DNA of 64,000 bases, taken from the NCBI GenBank assembly GCA_022539475.1, contig VCMS01000126.1:62001-126000 (forward strand). Reading direction: 5' to 3'. Numbering within the stretch: the stretch's first letter is position 1; each line of letters begins with the position of its first letter. Below the pieces are notes generated by a model that saw nothing but the letters and a program-made list of their open reading frames with translations, had not been told where the DNA came from and did no database searches. A program made the position numbers and the translations under genes. Below, one piece after another: positions 32,079 to 43,512 of the stretch. Origin of the DNA: Gracilaria domingensis. Lineage: Eukaryota; Rhodophyta; Florideophyceae; Gracilariales; Gracilariaceae.

Positions 32079-33699
32079 TTTGACAAGCGCGAGACGGCGA
32101 ATAGTCTTCCGAAAATGACCAGAGAAGTACTCACAAGGGGATTGCTCGAAATCTTTGCCGAGACGGAGACGGTCGAGCGTTGTACTGAAGACGCTTGCCT
32201 CGTCTTGCTCTTGACCTTTCCCTACCAGTGCTGATTTGAGCAGTTCAGGGCTGGTCTGACTGTGGTTGTGCCGTCTGTTTTCGGATTGTTTGTGAGTGAT
32301 TTAGGGCTTCAATCAGAAATGTCGTCATCCATCACGGAGCAGAAGCTGCAACAGAGACAGCGGCGGCGCCGCTGTCTGCTGCACCAATTAAATTTTGTCC
32401 ACCTGAGAGCACCCAGAAGCTAAACGCGAGAAGACGTGATGAATTGCCGCCAATATCAGGGTTGATATCCTTCACCTTGGTACCTCGTATGATACAGATA
32501 CCCTGGTACAGGCGCAGCAGTTCGAGTGTGATTGTGAGGACTCTAGTAGTGTGTAATCGAGACTTCTCAAGTATAGGGAGACCTATGCAAATGGCTAGAA
32601 CTTATAGCCTCGAAGGCATTATCAACGCATTACTCCACACAAGAAGAACTGTGACACGAAGCTCTGAACTGGGAGATAGTTAACGCGAGCAAGTGATCTG
32701 CCAGCTTGGGCACCAAACGGCGGTTTGCAATTCGATAAAACTCTCTCGTCTACCAAGGCTAAGGATGACTCCCCGCGTCACAAGTTCGGAACCGGTCGTT
32801 TGTGAGGAACGACTCGCCGCGTTTCCATGAATTTTTCGCCCTAATTGCGTAGAAAGCCAGCATCTTCTCCTAGTAGAATAGGCTGGTCTCTTCTCTGAAA
32901 CCGCAGCTCCCTTCCGCTTTTTGCAGAAGAGACAAACACATCACGTGAAGCCCGATTGCTTTGTCCCAACACGTTCCTACGCCTTACGTCGCCGGTTAAG
33001 ATGGATTTGAAGGGTAACGACGAGTCCCACGGTTCTTAGATACCATTGTGCAGAATACGGAGGACCTTGTCGTGATGTGTCTCCAGCAAACGATCCGTAG
33101 AGGTGCAATGAAATGATTTAGCGAGTGAAACAATCAAAGAGCGTCGGTGACGAAACGATCTGTTAGCAGACGAAACCCCCCAGGAACCTTGCACTTTCTC
33201 GTTGTAGCCATCTGCCTGTAAAACAGCTCCCAATGTGTGCTGAAAGGCTGCGAAGCAGAGATGCTATAGGTTTGTGGGCCTTCCGCATACTCCCGGAGGC
33301 GACACAAGCAAAGGACGGAGATTATTGCGTATTGTAGCTGCTCTAGCTCCCGCGGTAGGGGGGCGCTAACGACCCTGGCAGAGTCGTCAATGTCGTAGAA
33401 CAGCACCAATCTCGAGGGATAACAGCTAGAACGGCGCACAGGCGCCGAACGGCCTCACGGGAGGCGTTCTCTGCAGGATGAGAGCACGACGGTAATCAAC
33501 GACCTTCTGAAACTCATGTCATATCTCCCATTGTCCGCCAATGGCTTATCGATCCACACCCACCTACGAGTAATTCATGTGCGCCTTTTGCTGAAGACAG
33601 AGCAAGTAAGACTTATCTTCGGGACTGTCTCATTGGGTGCGTTGGGTATGTCCTCTAAATCCATAAGTTCAGTTGGTTTAACTCTTTGTTATTGCCATA
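32079..33699. other. Gene-free stretch
   Basis: No gene is supported. It contains a GC-rich palindrome (CAGCGGCGGCGCCGCTG, about 32359-32375) and a GGTACC/GATACC-rich patch at 32478-32515. A minus frame at 33134-33439 (101 codons) has no recognisable domain. Confidence 0.45.
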
Positions 33700-34430
33700 T
33701 GTGATTTCGAGGTGTTGACTGCGCCGTTCAACAGAAGCAAACGGAACCCCAATTTTGTGGACAGCCGACCAGATCTTTGTCACTGATTGCCATTCCTCAG
33801 CGGTTAGCTTTGAGAGTTTGCTGCGAAATTTCATTTCGCTGCGTACAACCTTGTCGAAGTAAACATCACTATTCCCCTTTCCTGCATAACATTTTCTTCA
33901 ATTTCATGATGACTCCCCTGCGGTGTTCTCGACTTTTCTTTGAAATTCGATGATGTGTAGTCAGTTCTATGAGACATGCTCCAGCTTGACCTTTCGTGCT
34001 TTCAATGAGATGTTCATGCATAAATTTCTCTTCGTGCTGAGGTATGATTTCTCTTCGTTCCTGCCAGTTTTGTTGACTGACGTCTTAAACATTGAGGATA
34101 AAATTCTAAAGTTCCTCGCTGTGCTTTTCCGTTAGAACACTCCTCAAATCTGTTCATAATCTCCTGGGACATGCTTTGCTTCATCTTCGACTGAATATCA
34201 TGCAACCCGCAAACAGCTTCAGTGCAGAAGAGTAGAGGAAAAAGATCTTCCCTTAACTGTATTCGTCCAAAAAGCCTGAACTGAGGAGCTTTCATTTCCT
34301 TCTCATTCTTTTCGATGTCTTCGTCTGCTTGCTGTAGAAATGCCCTCAAGCGACTCACATCGCTCACATTGATCATTCTGACATCCATGTACGACCACGA
34401 CTTTGCATTTGAGAATAGATGCAAACAAAT
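33700..34430 (-). mobile_element. Possible decayed gag-like fossil fragment
   Basis: Minus-strand translations (for example SRLRAFLQQADEDIEKNEKE) recall the start of the gag-like frame at 30957-32078 (SIRSFLRQRKEYEELMLEK). The fragment is old and broken, with no LTRs visible. The similarity is weak and by eye only. Confidence 0.3.
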
Positions 34431-34749
34431 TACCCCACTGAATAGCTTGTCTTTTCTTGTACAGAATGCTTCACACTGTGAAGTTCACAGCGGTCTCAAA
34501 CGGAAAGTGAAATCGAAGCTTCGATAAATGCTTCAATTCGTTCATAGAAACTATGTCTGGGAAAAACGACGAACTAGAGGAGCCGGTGACCAGCATACGC
34601 TTGGCAATCACCCAACCTTCTTCTGCAACGAATCTTTTATTCTTATCGACGGCCTAGCGGTTGAAGATAATATTAGTAAGTAGGCGAATGACGGAATAGC
34701 TATAAGTGCAACCGTTTATGGTCTATCTGGGCGTTGAGATACGGTGATG
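34431..34749. other. Gene-free spacer 3' of NmrA-like gene 2
   Basis: Nothing recognised. Confidence 0.4.
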
Positions 34750-35421
34750 TCAAGCGCGAGCAATATTTACTGATTGTCCAAACTTATCACCATTCTCGCA
34801 AATCTGTTGAACAATCCATTTTGCTAGGTCTTCCCTGTCAAGTTTGGAGCTCGGAGTTCTCTTATGACCATCAAATAACTGCGTGTTAGCTCCGCCTTGC
34901 CCTTCAGTCAGGTTCACAGGCCGTACAATTAGCAAGCTGTTCTTCTTGTTCTCAAAGGATTTGTTAAAGCACTCCTCTTGTCCATCGTGATCTTTGAGAA
35001 CATTTCGAAGCATTGCACCGGCAATCATACCAAAACCAAATCCTATTTGGATTTTGGTTCCGCCTGCACCAAGACTTGAGACGACCACGACCTTCACGTC
35101 ACGTCCGCACTTGTCAATAGCTTCTGTTATTGATTTTGCAGAGTCTGTGCGAAGTGATGTCGGCGAAAGGTCGTTCGGAATCCCAATGGCCACGATTAAG
35201 TGGGAAGTGTTCGACGCAACGAGTGCATTGTGTACGTCGTCGACTTGCAGCGCGTCTCCCTTCTGCACCGAGGCGCATTGTGATCTGACAGAGTCTGAGA
35301 GCGAATCGGGATTGCGGACGAATGCGTGAACTTGTGGGGTGCTTTGGTGTGCGGATGCGGCTTGGATTATCATTCTCCCGGTGCGCCCATTGGCGCCGAT
35401 GATAAGGATGGAGGTTGTCAT
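34750..35421 (-). CDS. NmrA-like NAD(P)-binding protein 2
   Basis: A protein of 223 residues from the Met at 35421, where the dinucleotide motif begins (ILIIGANGRTGRMII). The open frame extends upstream to 35733, but that part has no family similarity and a TATAA-type box lies at about 35450-35455, so I use 35421. Blocks shared with the paralogue at 30141 are HAFVRNPDSL, SVQKGDALQVDDVHNALV, LIVAIGIPND, VVVVSSLGAGGTKIQIGFGFG, NSLLIVRPVNLTEGQGG and DREDLAKWIVQQI. The two genes are transcribed convergently with about 3.9 kb of mostly mobile DNA between, consistent with an old local duplication and inversion. The enzymatic activity is unknown. Confidence 0.85.
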   Translation of the reverse strand: MTTSILIIGANGRTGRMIIQAASAHQSTPQVHAFVRNPDSLSDSVRSQCASVQKGDALQVDDVHNALVASNTSHLIVAIGIPNDLSPTSLRTDSAKSITEAIDKCGRDVKVVVVSSLGAGGTKIQIGFGFGMIAGAMLRNVLKDHDGQEECFNKSFENKKNSLLIVRPVNLTEGQGGANTQLFDGHKRTPSSKLDREDLAKWIVQQICENGDKFGQSVNIARA

Positions 35422-35456
35422 GACGTTTGTCCTGTGCTCAGTGGGAATGGTTATAA

Positions 35457-36927
35457 GCAGTCTATCAACGACGGCGGCGCCTGTCGAGCGGAAGGTGTGA
35501 ATGTAAGGTATGAGAGAAACTTGGTGGGTGCGAAATAAATTTGCTGGGATGTTTCGCTGACGAGATTGCCAATCGCATGAGAAGTCGTTTGCTTCTTTTT
35601 TTTTACCGTTGGTAAACCAAGTCGCAACTGTAGCGCTTCCTTCTGTAAGGTTGCCAGATATGAGTAGATACTCTTCTGCTGCAGAAGTTCTGCAGCGCAG
35701 AATCTGCACTAGGTGCAGGTTTATAGCCTTCAAAGTTCGAACTCTCCGGTTTACGCAGTTGAACAGGAAAAGCCTTCTACGCTGAAGGAAAGTTACAACG
35801 GCTTCGTCTGAGCTGGGACATATTTTTTAGGACTGAAGCACACAGAAACGTGAAGCATTTCACGCGCACGCCTTCTTGTGCTTCTCCATGATGATGAGTG
35901 ATGGAGGCTTGACGGCTGGAGTTGATGTTCGAGATAAACTCCTATTGATGACGAGCGACGTAGTCCGACATCATCACGTCAAGACTGTGATGAGCATAGT
36001 TGATAGCAGGATTGGGCATCTAAGTAGAACGACCAATCCTCAAATGTAAGACTCTTTGACCAGGTTGGAAACTTCAAAAAGCCAGAGAGCAGAGGTGAAC
36101 AGAATACGAAGTTGCCTTTATCACATACTGTCGTTACCTTTGGTACCAATGTGGTACCCTGGTGGTAAGGCTACCTTCCTTCACGTGTGAGAGGCTCTCC
36201 TCGGAGATATCTTGCAGAGATATCTTGTACAGTAACGTGTATCTTTGGTACCTCGCTATCTCATACCCTTGTTACAGTGGCGTTTAAAAATTAGAAACGA
36301 GTTGCAGACTCAAACACAACAGCACTGACACAATCACTGATGCAACAGCGACTCGCGCAGGAAGGAGCCGCGTTGAACTCGAATGACGAAGTATAATCTT
36401 TCAGCCCTTACAGCTGGCCATCGTCAAACATAGGCACCCAGCGCATTTTCGACTTGCTGTGTTTCGCAACCGTCGTTTAACCTTCGCTGGCAGCGTGGCG
36501 CAGCGCGTCGACGCAGCGACGCAGCGACGCAGCGACGCAACTCATCGACAAGGGGAGCAAGCTCTTGAACTTGTGTGATTACGAAGGTACGACGGTACGT
36601 GTAGAGAGTAAGTAGCTCATCGCCAGCGGCTGAGTCTGTCACGGCACACAGCAGCAAATTCAAATCGTCGAGCAACAACGATCCCGTCATGATTACCCAA
36701 TCAAATTCCATTGGATCAAGTGTTCAAGAAGATCATTCTGATTATGATCAACGTCGGCTAAGCAGACTCTGCTCCCACGTAACCTTATCTACGTACCCCT
36801 GGTATTCGCCTCAGCTACAGGCACCCGCCCTAAGCTGCTTTCCCTTAATGTCGTAACACGCAGACTTCTTCCGCTCCACGCAGTCCAACGCCGCCAATTT
36901 CCCTCCCCGCCGACCACGCGCCTCGAA
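35457..36927. other. Intergenic stretch with GGTACC-rich patches and an 8-bp tandem repeat
   Basis: No gene is supported; a minus frame at 36424-36711 is crossed by the tandem repeat and is doubtful. The patch at 36130-36275 holds several GGTACC/GTACC words and a direct repeat of AGAGATATCTTG-like sequence (36195-36225). Confidence 0.45.
36508..36541. repeat. 8-bp tandem repeat
   Basis: About four copies of GACGCAGC in a row. Confidence 0.8.
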
Positions 36928-37836
36928 ATGCGGAGCCACAAGCCACGAGCGCACAACGCGCGTGTCCTGCTGGTGATATTGCTTGTTACTCCTACCTTGT
37001 ATCTACTCCTTCTTACCAATCCCCCCGAGACATCCAACGCCTTTCTGCCCACCACGCGGCCTCATTTGACAACCTTTCTGAATCATCTTCATCCCTCAGT
37101 GACTTCTCTTCATCGTCTGGCATCTGTCAAACCACGCCTCCGAGCAGACGCGCTAAACCTCGCGCTTTCCGCATGGCGACACGGCAAAATGCCACCACCA
37201 GTCCTAATAGCTGCCGCTGTCTGCACGCCGAAGCTCGTCGCCAACGCCCTGTTTCGCGACAAGTTAGCGGGTGTCGTTGATGTTGGCGCCGGGAACGGAC
37301 ATCCTATCACTGAAACTGCGTTGAAAAGGCGTGCCAAATGGGTATTGTCGTTTGAAGAAAGTGGCGAGTACAAGCGTCTCAGGCGATTGAGAGGCACCGT
37401 ATTTCATCACGTGCGCGCACGGCCTGGCAATGGTGCGCAACATCCAACAGTTCTGCAGGCGTTACAGGCTGTGAATCTCACTGCTGATGCTCACAATCGA
37501 CATGATCCCTCGGCGCGTATGTACGGAACGATTTCGCTGCTGTCCATCACGCTATCCAGTTCTCACCTCGTTGTGGAAGGCGCCTCTGCTCTGTTGCCAA
37601 GCGTGCAGAACGTGCTTCTTCGCGTCGACGTGGAAGATCATGCAGAGGATAGTTTACAAGTACTTTTCCAATCTGGTTTTGAATGTGCGCACCTTGCATT
37701 TTCCAACAAGAGAAGTTCCCATCCGTTCTTTGGAAGGAACTCTATTGATTTTGAGTCATTGCCATCTTTCCTGCGATTTCTCACCAAGCATGGTGGCGTC
37801 GTCGATGTGCTCTGTTCCAAGAGAATCTCCATTTAG
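36928..37836 (+). CDS. Membrane-anchored FkbM-type methyltransferase
   Basis: A 302-residue, single-exon protein. A basic N-terminus and one hydrophobic segment (about 13-30, VLLVILLVTPTLYLLLL) suggest a type II membrane anchor, so a Golgi/ER-lumen domain is likely. The S-adenosylmethionine site is seen in GVVDVGAGNGHPITETAL (115-132) with the acidic residue after strand 2 in VLSFEE (139-144). The C-terminal VLLRVDVEDHAEDSLQVLFQ matches the KxDVEGxE-type block of the FkbM family (Methyltransf_21). FkbM enzymes methylate hydroxyls, often of sugars. In a red alga a cell-wall glycan substrate is possible, but this is conjecture. It lies close to no functionally linked gene. Confidence 0.75.
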   Translation: MRSHKPRAHNARVLLVILLVTPTLYLLLLTNPPETSNAFLPTTRPHLTTFLNHLHPSVTSLHRLASVKPRLRADALNLALSAWRHGKMPPPVLIAAAVCTPKLVANALFRDKLAGVVDVGAGNGHPITETALKRRAKWVLSFEESGEYKRLRRLRGTVFHHVRARPGNGAQHPTVLQALQAVNLTADAHNRHDPSARMYGTISLLSITLSSSHLVVEGASALLPSVQNVLLRVDVEDHAEDSLQVLFQSGFECAHLAFSNKRSSHPFFGRNSIDFESLPSFLRFLTKHGGVVDVLCSKRISI

Positions 37837-38739
37837 AAAACCTGAAATTGGTATGTATCTTTAACTTTCTTTCTTGTCTCCCTGGGTTTCACGATCAGCT
37901 TTTGGAGTTGACATCCAGATGCGTTTTGAACTAGAATTAACTCATATGGACAGCAGCACTTCCTATTGTTCAACTACTTGCCCCGCCAGCTGGCTTGACA
38001 ACAGCATGAACGGGATCTAGCTGTCATTCATGGCTGCGCCATACTCTGTTCGAAACGTGGTCGCCCGTATAGCGCAAACCTGACAAAGGAAAACATTCTA
38101 GTAGCGTTGTCGCAGCTACAAGAAAGTTTCTCTTGAGCACATTTCTCTCCTTCCGTAAAGTGGTAGTGCACAGACATGACTCTTACTTTGCACCAGGCCT
38201 GCTATGTATTCTGTAAATGCCAAAGCAATAAAAATGCAGCCACTCGTGCTGGACGACACTCGATCCGTATCGCCTCCTATCCCCCCAACTCGAAACAGTT
38301 TCGAGTTACTTTACCCTTGCCGCGATGCGTATCTAAGCTTTGACACCTTTGTCAACTTCCAAGACATGAAGAGCATTCTAATCTTTAGATTTGGAGATCA
38401 ATTTAAGCAATGGCCATAGACATCCTAGGCCTTTAATTCGAGTTGGAACTACATTCAATAGCCCCGAACATTGCAAATATGATTTCTCTGCGAGACGCGG
38501 AAGTGACTTTGTCGACAAAGTTGTGGCAACTGTCTGTGAGACATGTATCTTGTTAGCACCCGCTCGCAACGTATATGACTGGGAAGAGAGCAGTTTGCCA
38601 ATGTCGACCTGGGGTATTTAACGATACAGAACACTACGTTTTATGACGTCTTCTGAATAACAATTGTATGTTCATCACTTCGCCAAGATCATCGACGAAT
38701 GAATGTTGCAGAGAGGATTGAGAAGTAGCCCAAGAGGGT
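37837..38739. other. Gene-free stretch
   Basis: No gene recognised; short frames (for example 38391-38621) lack any domain. Confidence 0.45.
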
Positions 38740-38830
38740 GCTGGCCTTAGAGCGCTTCTTTCGACAGGAACACTCTGCCGCACGTAGGAACTAGTAGACT
38801 ACTGGGCCCGTATTAGAGAGAGGGGAATGG
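38740..38830 (+). mobile_element. LINE 3' end fragment (copy D)
   Basis: GAGGGTGCTGGCCTTAGAGC, GCGCTTCTTTCGAC and GTAGGAACTAG follow the order of the terminal coding part of copy A, then GGGCCCGTATTAGAGAGAGG replaces CCCATAAA-(GA)n. It is a short, decayed, 5'-truncated copy in the same family. Confidence 0.5.
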
Positions 38831-39105
38831 GAAGCTCTGCGCAGATGATCCCCTTTCCTCTTCTTTCTTCTTCACTGTGGTCCTAAGTTCCCTATTCCGA
38901 AACTAAGAGAGAGCTACCTATTCTAGATAATTCTCTCTCTTCAGGAAGGCCAAAACTTTTGAGACCACTGTTTACTCATTTGTAAGAAAGACTTCTGTCC
39001 AAAATAAAGAAGAACATATCAGTGCGGAAATTGTCTAATCATTTGGTGCAGACTCACATTGCGCCGTTCGTTCAACTGAAGCGCCCACTCGTCTCCCAGT
39101 GCCGC

Positions 39106-40254
39106 CTAAACTCTGTCGACAAGTTCCAACAAAACCTCTTTAAGGGGCAGCATTGCTTTCGGTCTCCATTCTTCAAACTGCTTAAACCTGCGAACGGCGG
39201 TCGCATGAAGCTGCCTCCAAGTTTTTATCTCTCGAATGTGCTCACCACCCGAAATGGTCTTGAAGATATTGTAGCCTCCAAAGAACGCTCGTTTTGGCAA
39301 TGGTGGGATGTCATACGTGTATGACTTTGGAAGTAAGTCACCACTAAACTCAACCCCGAGTCCTCTGTCCTTCATTTCTTCCAAGACAAACCAAAGAGCA
39401 TTCTTCGCTAGTTTGCTTTCCTCTGAATTTCCACCACCGATTCCGCCATGGGATCCGGGCATGAACTTTTCCGTCAGCTGTTCTGGGCCGCGTTGAGAGT
39501 TTGGTGTCATGTACGTAGGTGAGAATGATTTTCTATCTTCATCAATACTGACCACATGAATGGCGTTTTCAATAAGATCACTGAGTTCAGTATTATGAAA
39601 ACGATATTTAGCATCGTTGCGAAGTAAAGATAGCGGGAAGGGCAACCCATCAGGAAGTCCCAAAGACCCAACAGTATCAAAGCAAACAATTAGTTTGATG
39701 GGTACTCTCCTTGAATACTTCTCACGAAATTCTCTGGCAGCTAGCGAGTCAACATCTTCATTGTCGCGATACAAATCGTATGCTTCTTGAACGTAGTCGA
39801 GGTTTTCTCGGTAAACAAGACCTGATTCATGCATCATACCAGCAAGTGATCGCACGGTGTAAGCACCTCGTGAGTACCCGAACATGTATATTTCATCTCC
39901 TTCTTCATAGTTCATTGCCACAGAGGTGTACAGCTGTTGAATGTTGAGGTCGATACCTTCGCCAAATGCGCCACCGCGAATGCGGTCTATGCGATCGCCT
40001 TCAGTTCCGAGACCTTGGTCATAGAAACAAACTTGTGGAATACCTTCCGTACACTTGTATTTCAAGGATCGGGCGAGAGTGGCTATGTTGGTTAGAACAG
40101 CAAGCTCCGGACTGCGATGAAGTTAGGAACGAATGTCATAAACGGTTGATACATGGCATGGGGTAATTGGGAGTTGCAGTTAAACTTACGTGTTCCACGT
40201 CCCGTCTGAAAAGATGCAAAGACGCTTTGATGGAGGGCTTGTTTGAACGGGCAT
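39106..40254 (-). CDS. DUF2235 (Tle1-like) alpha/beta hydrolase, one intron
   Basis: Two exons: 40254-40190 and 40111-39106, joined over a 78-nt intron (40189-40112) that starts GTAAGT, has CTAAC near its end and stops in CAG. The 356-residue product begins MPVQTSPPSKRLCIFSDGTW, and the join reads DGTWNTPELAVLTNIATLAR, the standard N-terminal signature of DUF2235. Without exon 1 this signature is lost and no ATG opens the frame. The hydrolase nucleophile is Ser102 in GYSRG. FDTVGSLG (Asp167) and MPGSHGGIGGG (His243) are the other family blocks. Bacterial relatives (Tle1) are phospholipases; eukaryotic ones are mostly uncharacterised. No signal peptide or membrane segment is seen, so it is probably cytosolic. 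A TATAAAGG box at 40402-40409 lies about 150 nt upstream. Confidence 0.85.
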
Positions 40255-40401
40255 CTTGACAAGACTGTTATGGTCGTTTGAAGAAAGTGCAAAAGGTAAA
40301 GAACTGGTCGAACAAGATTTATCTACTCAACTGAAGATTAGAATGGATTGCTTAATGGGTGCCAACTGAGAAGTGTGGAAGGCTACCCTTGAACAATTTT
40401 T

Positions 40402-40409
40402 CCTTTATA
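40402..40409 (-). promoter_or_regulatory. TATA box of the DUF2235 gene
   Basis: TATAAAGG on the minus strand, about 148 nt before the ATG at 40254. Confidence 0.4.
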
Positions 40410-42007
40410 TGTTGCAGACCAGAGAAGCTGGGGTTGCAATACGCGATTTTCTGCTCCCTCACAGACTTTGCACTGATCACGTAAGGTTCTGATTCTGATA
40501 GAGAAAAGCAGGGGCGTTAGTGTCGTCTACAACAAGTTCGCGCAATACAACTGGCAAGCGGTATCGGTAGGAAAGCAGCAGTTCATGAACGTGCATCAGC
40601 ATAGAATTGAGAACTTTTGAACTTTCGCCGTTCACAGCTGAGATCGTTGCCGGGCAACCCCTTGCCGTACTGTCTGTTCGTTCACTGCCCTTGCCATCTC
40701 ATCCACAATCTCAAGTAAGTTTTTGTAAATTGTTGCATCAGTCCTGAGCGTGAACTGAAACTCTGGCTAACAGCTTGTCGCCAGGCAAGCGCTGCAGACT
40801 GTCAAAACCCAACTAACGATGATTTTTTGATACGGGATACCAACGGTATCTGTCGTGAGTTCCCAGCGTACTCAGGAATACCAATGTTGTGTACACGGGG
40901 ATAGTTGATTATACGCAAATGATTTGATTTTGATGATGCCGGCGAATGTTTCTCATACCAAGGGTACAACAGTTTGATCATAACGTTGCGCAGCAAGATA
41001 CTCCGTACTAAAGTTTGTATTGATCAGCATTACTACCTGTCACATTGCCAGACTAGCTTTGCTTACGTCAGGGATATAAGGATATATTCTCGAAAATTTT
41101 GCAAAACTTTGAAAATCCGAAAACATGCCGATGAAAAACGAAGAATGGAAACGGTTTCCAGGCAAAATGAGCCTCGCTTATGCTGTCTTACGATCTCCAT
41201 TCTATATCTCCCCAACATCTGCCTTCAATGTGTGCTTACGGATTCGGTTTTGTAGCGACCTAACATACGCATGGCCACAATGCCCTTGTAAATCAAAGTT
41301 CAAAGAGCTTTCACATGTGCATACCAAACATAAAGTTCTTAAATTATCAGAAGCAGTCGTTATAGATGAGTGCTGGACAAAATTGTTAGAACCAATCTTA
41401 GAATATTAAAATTGTAGACAATACGTTCTACATATGTAAAACACTTCGTTTTTTTCTATAATAGTTTTAGCGACGCAACCACCTCAGCGCATAAGTTTCA
41501 AGCTCAAAAAACGGCCATTGGTTACTATGGAGAAATCCAGAGTCTGAGAATGTCTAGAGGTAGAGTTCTTCAGAAGCAAATCAAAGTTCGAATGCTGTCT
41601 TACAATGCAGAAACCTGCTTCTATGCGAATAATAGTTCTGGCTGGCTATAGATTATTGCCTTTTGAAAATAAATAGCTCATTTTGGAATGACTTTTTAGA
41701 TACACAAAATAAAAATGTGAAGAACAATAGAATATGAGAAAAAACCAGCAGATAAGAACAAAAATAAGCCTTCATCACAAAAGCAACTAAGAGTTATTCG
41801 GCATTTAGACCCGCAACAAAACTTCATCATACTACGACAGATAGAAACATTCTTCGTCCCAACAGACTTTACAGCACAACATAGGAGCATCTCTACCGCG
41901 GACGAAAAAGTTATATTAATGAATCAAAAGCATCGTATTCATGGCGTAATATTGGCCAAGTTTATTTTGCAGATTTGCTCTTTTGGAACCATATCAAGCT
42001 TCTCCAA
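40410..42007. other. Gene-free stretch
   Basis: No gene is supported. A plus frame at 41125-41409 contains CPCKSKFKELSHVHTKH, faintly like the Cys/His tail of LINE polyproteins, but this is too weak to call. GATACC/GGTATC words occur near 40830-40855. Confidence 0.4.
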
Positions 42008-42025
42008 TAGGCTTTTTAACTAAGG
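42008..42025 (+). repeat. Left terminal inverted repeat of Harb-1
   Basis: Pairs with 44818-44836 over GGCTTTTTAACTAAG against GCCCTTTTTAACTAAG, two differences. Confidence 0.6.
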
Positions 42026-42157
42026 AATTCCTCCTTAGATTCTTAACCTTCGAAATCAGGCCGTTTCTTATTTTCAAAATAAGAGCGGCCTCTTGTTACC
42101 TGTCACACGTTCACCATGTGAACCAGAGTTCCATCTCGATCACAGCCGATGTAGAAG

Positions 42158-43387
42158 ATGGACCTCGACGAAGACGCTTTTCTTCCTTTGCTCTTTGCTA
42201 AATAAATAAGGAAAACAGCGATACAAACCCAAGCTTTTGTTTGTCAGAGCGCGCTCTTAAACGCTTCGTTGTTTTCTCTAGACCCAGAGTCACCTGACAC
42301 CCCCTATGTACTCCATCCTGGACGTGAACATTCACTCACCGGCTCCAAAGCCATATATACGCGACGCATATCTCCGAACGTGTATGAAAACATTCGATAC
42401 AAAGACACTGACATACAAATGTTTGAAAAAACTGTACATATGAGTAGAACAGACTTTGATGCGTTGCATGACTTAGTGCGGACGATCGTGGAGGCTCCTA
42501 TTGACTTCAGGAACGAACACACGGGAGAGCAGCGTATGCCACGACGAAGACGGCTCAAAACTGTTGAGATGTTGATCATGTTTTTAGGTCTATATGGTAA
42601 TTCAAAGGAAGAAAAAATTGGCGTAGAACGAGATGACCATAGATACGATATATCCCAAAGCACTGTATCTAACTACTTTAGGGGCGTTCTTTATTTTCTT
42701 TTTATATGTCCAGAAGCTTAAACGCCGAAGCTTATCCACTGGTCTACGGCAGAGAAAAGAAAAAACATGGAACGATTGATTGTCGGTTTCCCTCGATGTC
42801 TGTCTTTCATAGATGGCGACAAGAATCGCTGCTGGCGCCCGGGCGACAATTCGAAGCAAGACCGCGCGTACCATGGCCACAAGAAGGCCCATTCTTGGTC
42901 CATTCTAGTGTTTTGTGATCTTTTCGGACGCTTCATCGAAGTAGAGATATCCAATAATGGTGGAGAGGGCGACCGAAATATGTATACTTCCTCTGATGTG
43001 TATCAAAATCCAGATGAGTATCTTACTCCTGGTCAGCACGGCATGGCCGAAATGGGTTTCTCAGGAAGCGGAGCACTGGTTGTCCCGTACAAGCGCAACG
43101 GGAGCACGAGTTGGATATATAGAACGTTGTACAACAGGTAAATCAGGACGCAAAGGATGGTGAATGAGTGGGGTATCGGATTTATAAGCAACAGGTATCG
43201 TTTATTCCTTGGTAAGTGGCCGTTCGAGAAGAATCTCTTTCCGCTAGCATACACCACTGCTGCAATGCTCTGCAACTGGGTGTTCAGACGAAGAGGTTAT
43301 GCGATACAACCTCGAAGTAGCTACGAAGAAAAGCTAAAGAATCATGCCTCTCTCGAAGGAGATGAGCTCGAATTATGTATACGGTAA
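42158..43387 (+). pseudogene. Harbinger DDE transposase with in-frame stops
   Basis: One reading frame runs from an ATG at 42158 (MDLDEDAFLPLLF) to the stop at 43387 and is interrupted only by in-frame TAA codons at 42203, 42719 and 43139, with no frame change. It shows the DDE_Tnp_4 pattern: helix-turn-helix-like N-terminal region (DFDALHDLV, ISQSTVSNYFRG), first Asp in CLSFIDGDKNRC, second in FCDLFGRFIE with GGEGDRNMYTSSDVY, and the catalytic Glu in VNEWGIGFISNRYR. The first TAA could instead lie in an intron, since a TTTTCTCTAG acceptor-like site follows at 42272-42281, but I see no matching donor. It would nick DNA ends and mobilise the element in the nucleus. Confidence 0.7.
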
Positions 43388-43512
43388 AGTAAATTCGTGG
43401 CTCGTGGAGCGGCGAGCGTAAAGTCCGCAGCGAAGCGAGCCGTGCCGACCGAGCGAAGCGAGAGAGGCGAGACGAGCGTAGCGAAGGACTTTCCTAGAGC
43501 CTGGGGAGCCAA

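Noticed and set aside
41125-41409. LINE zinc tail
   Set aside because: CPCKSK...HVHTKH is only faintly similar, and no neighbouring reverse transcriptase or tail sequence was seen.
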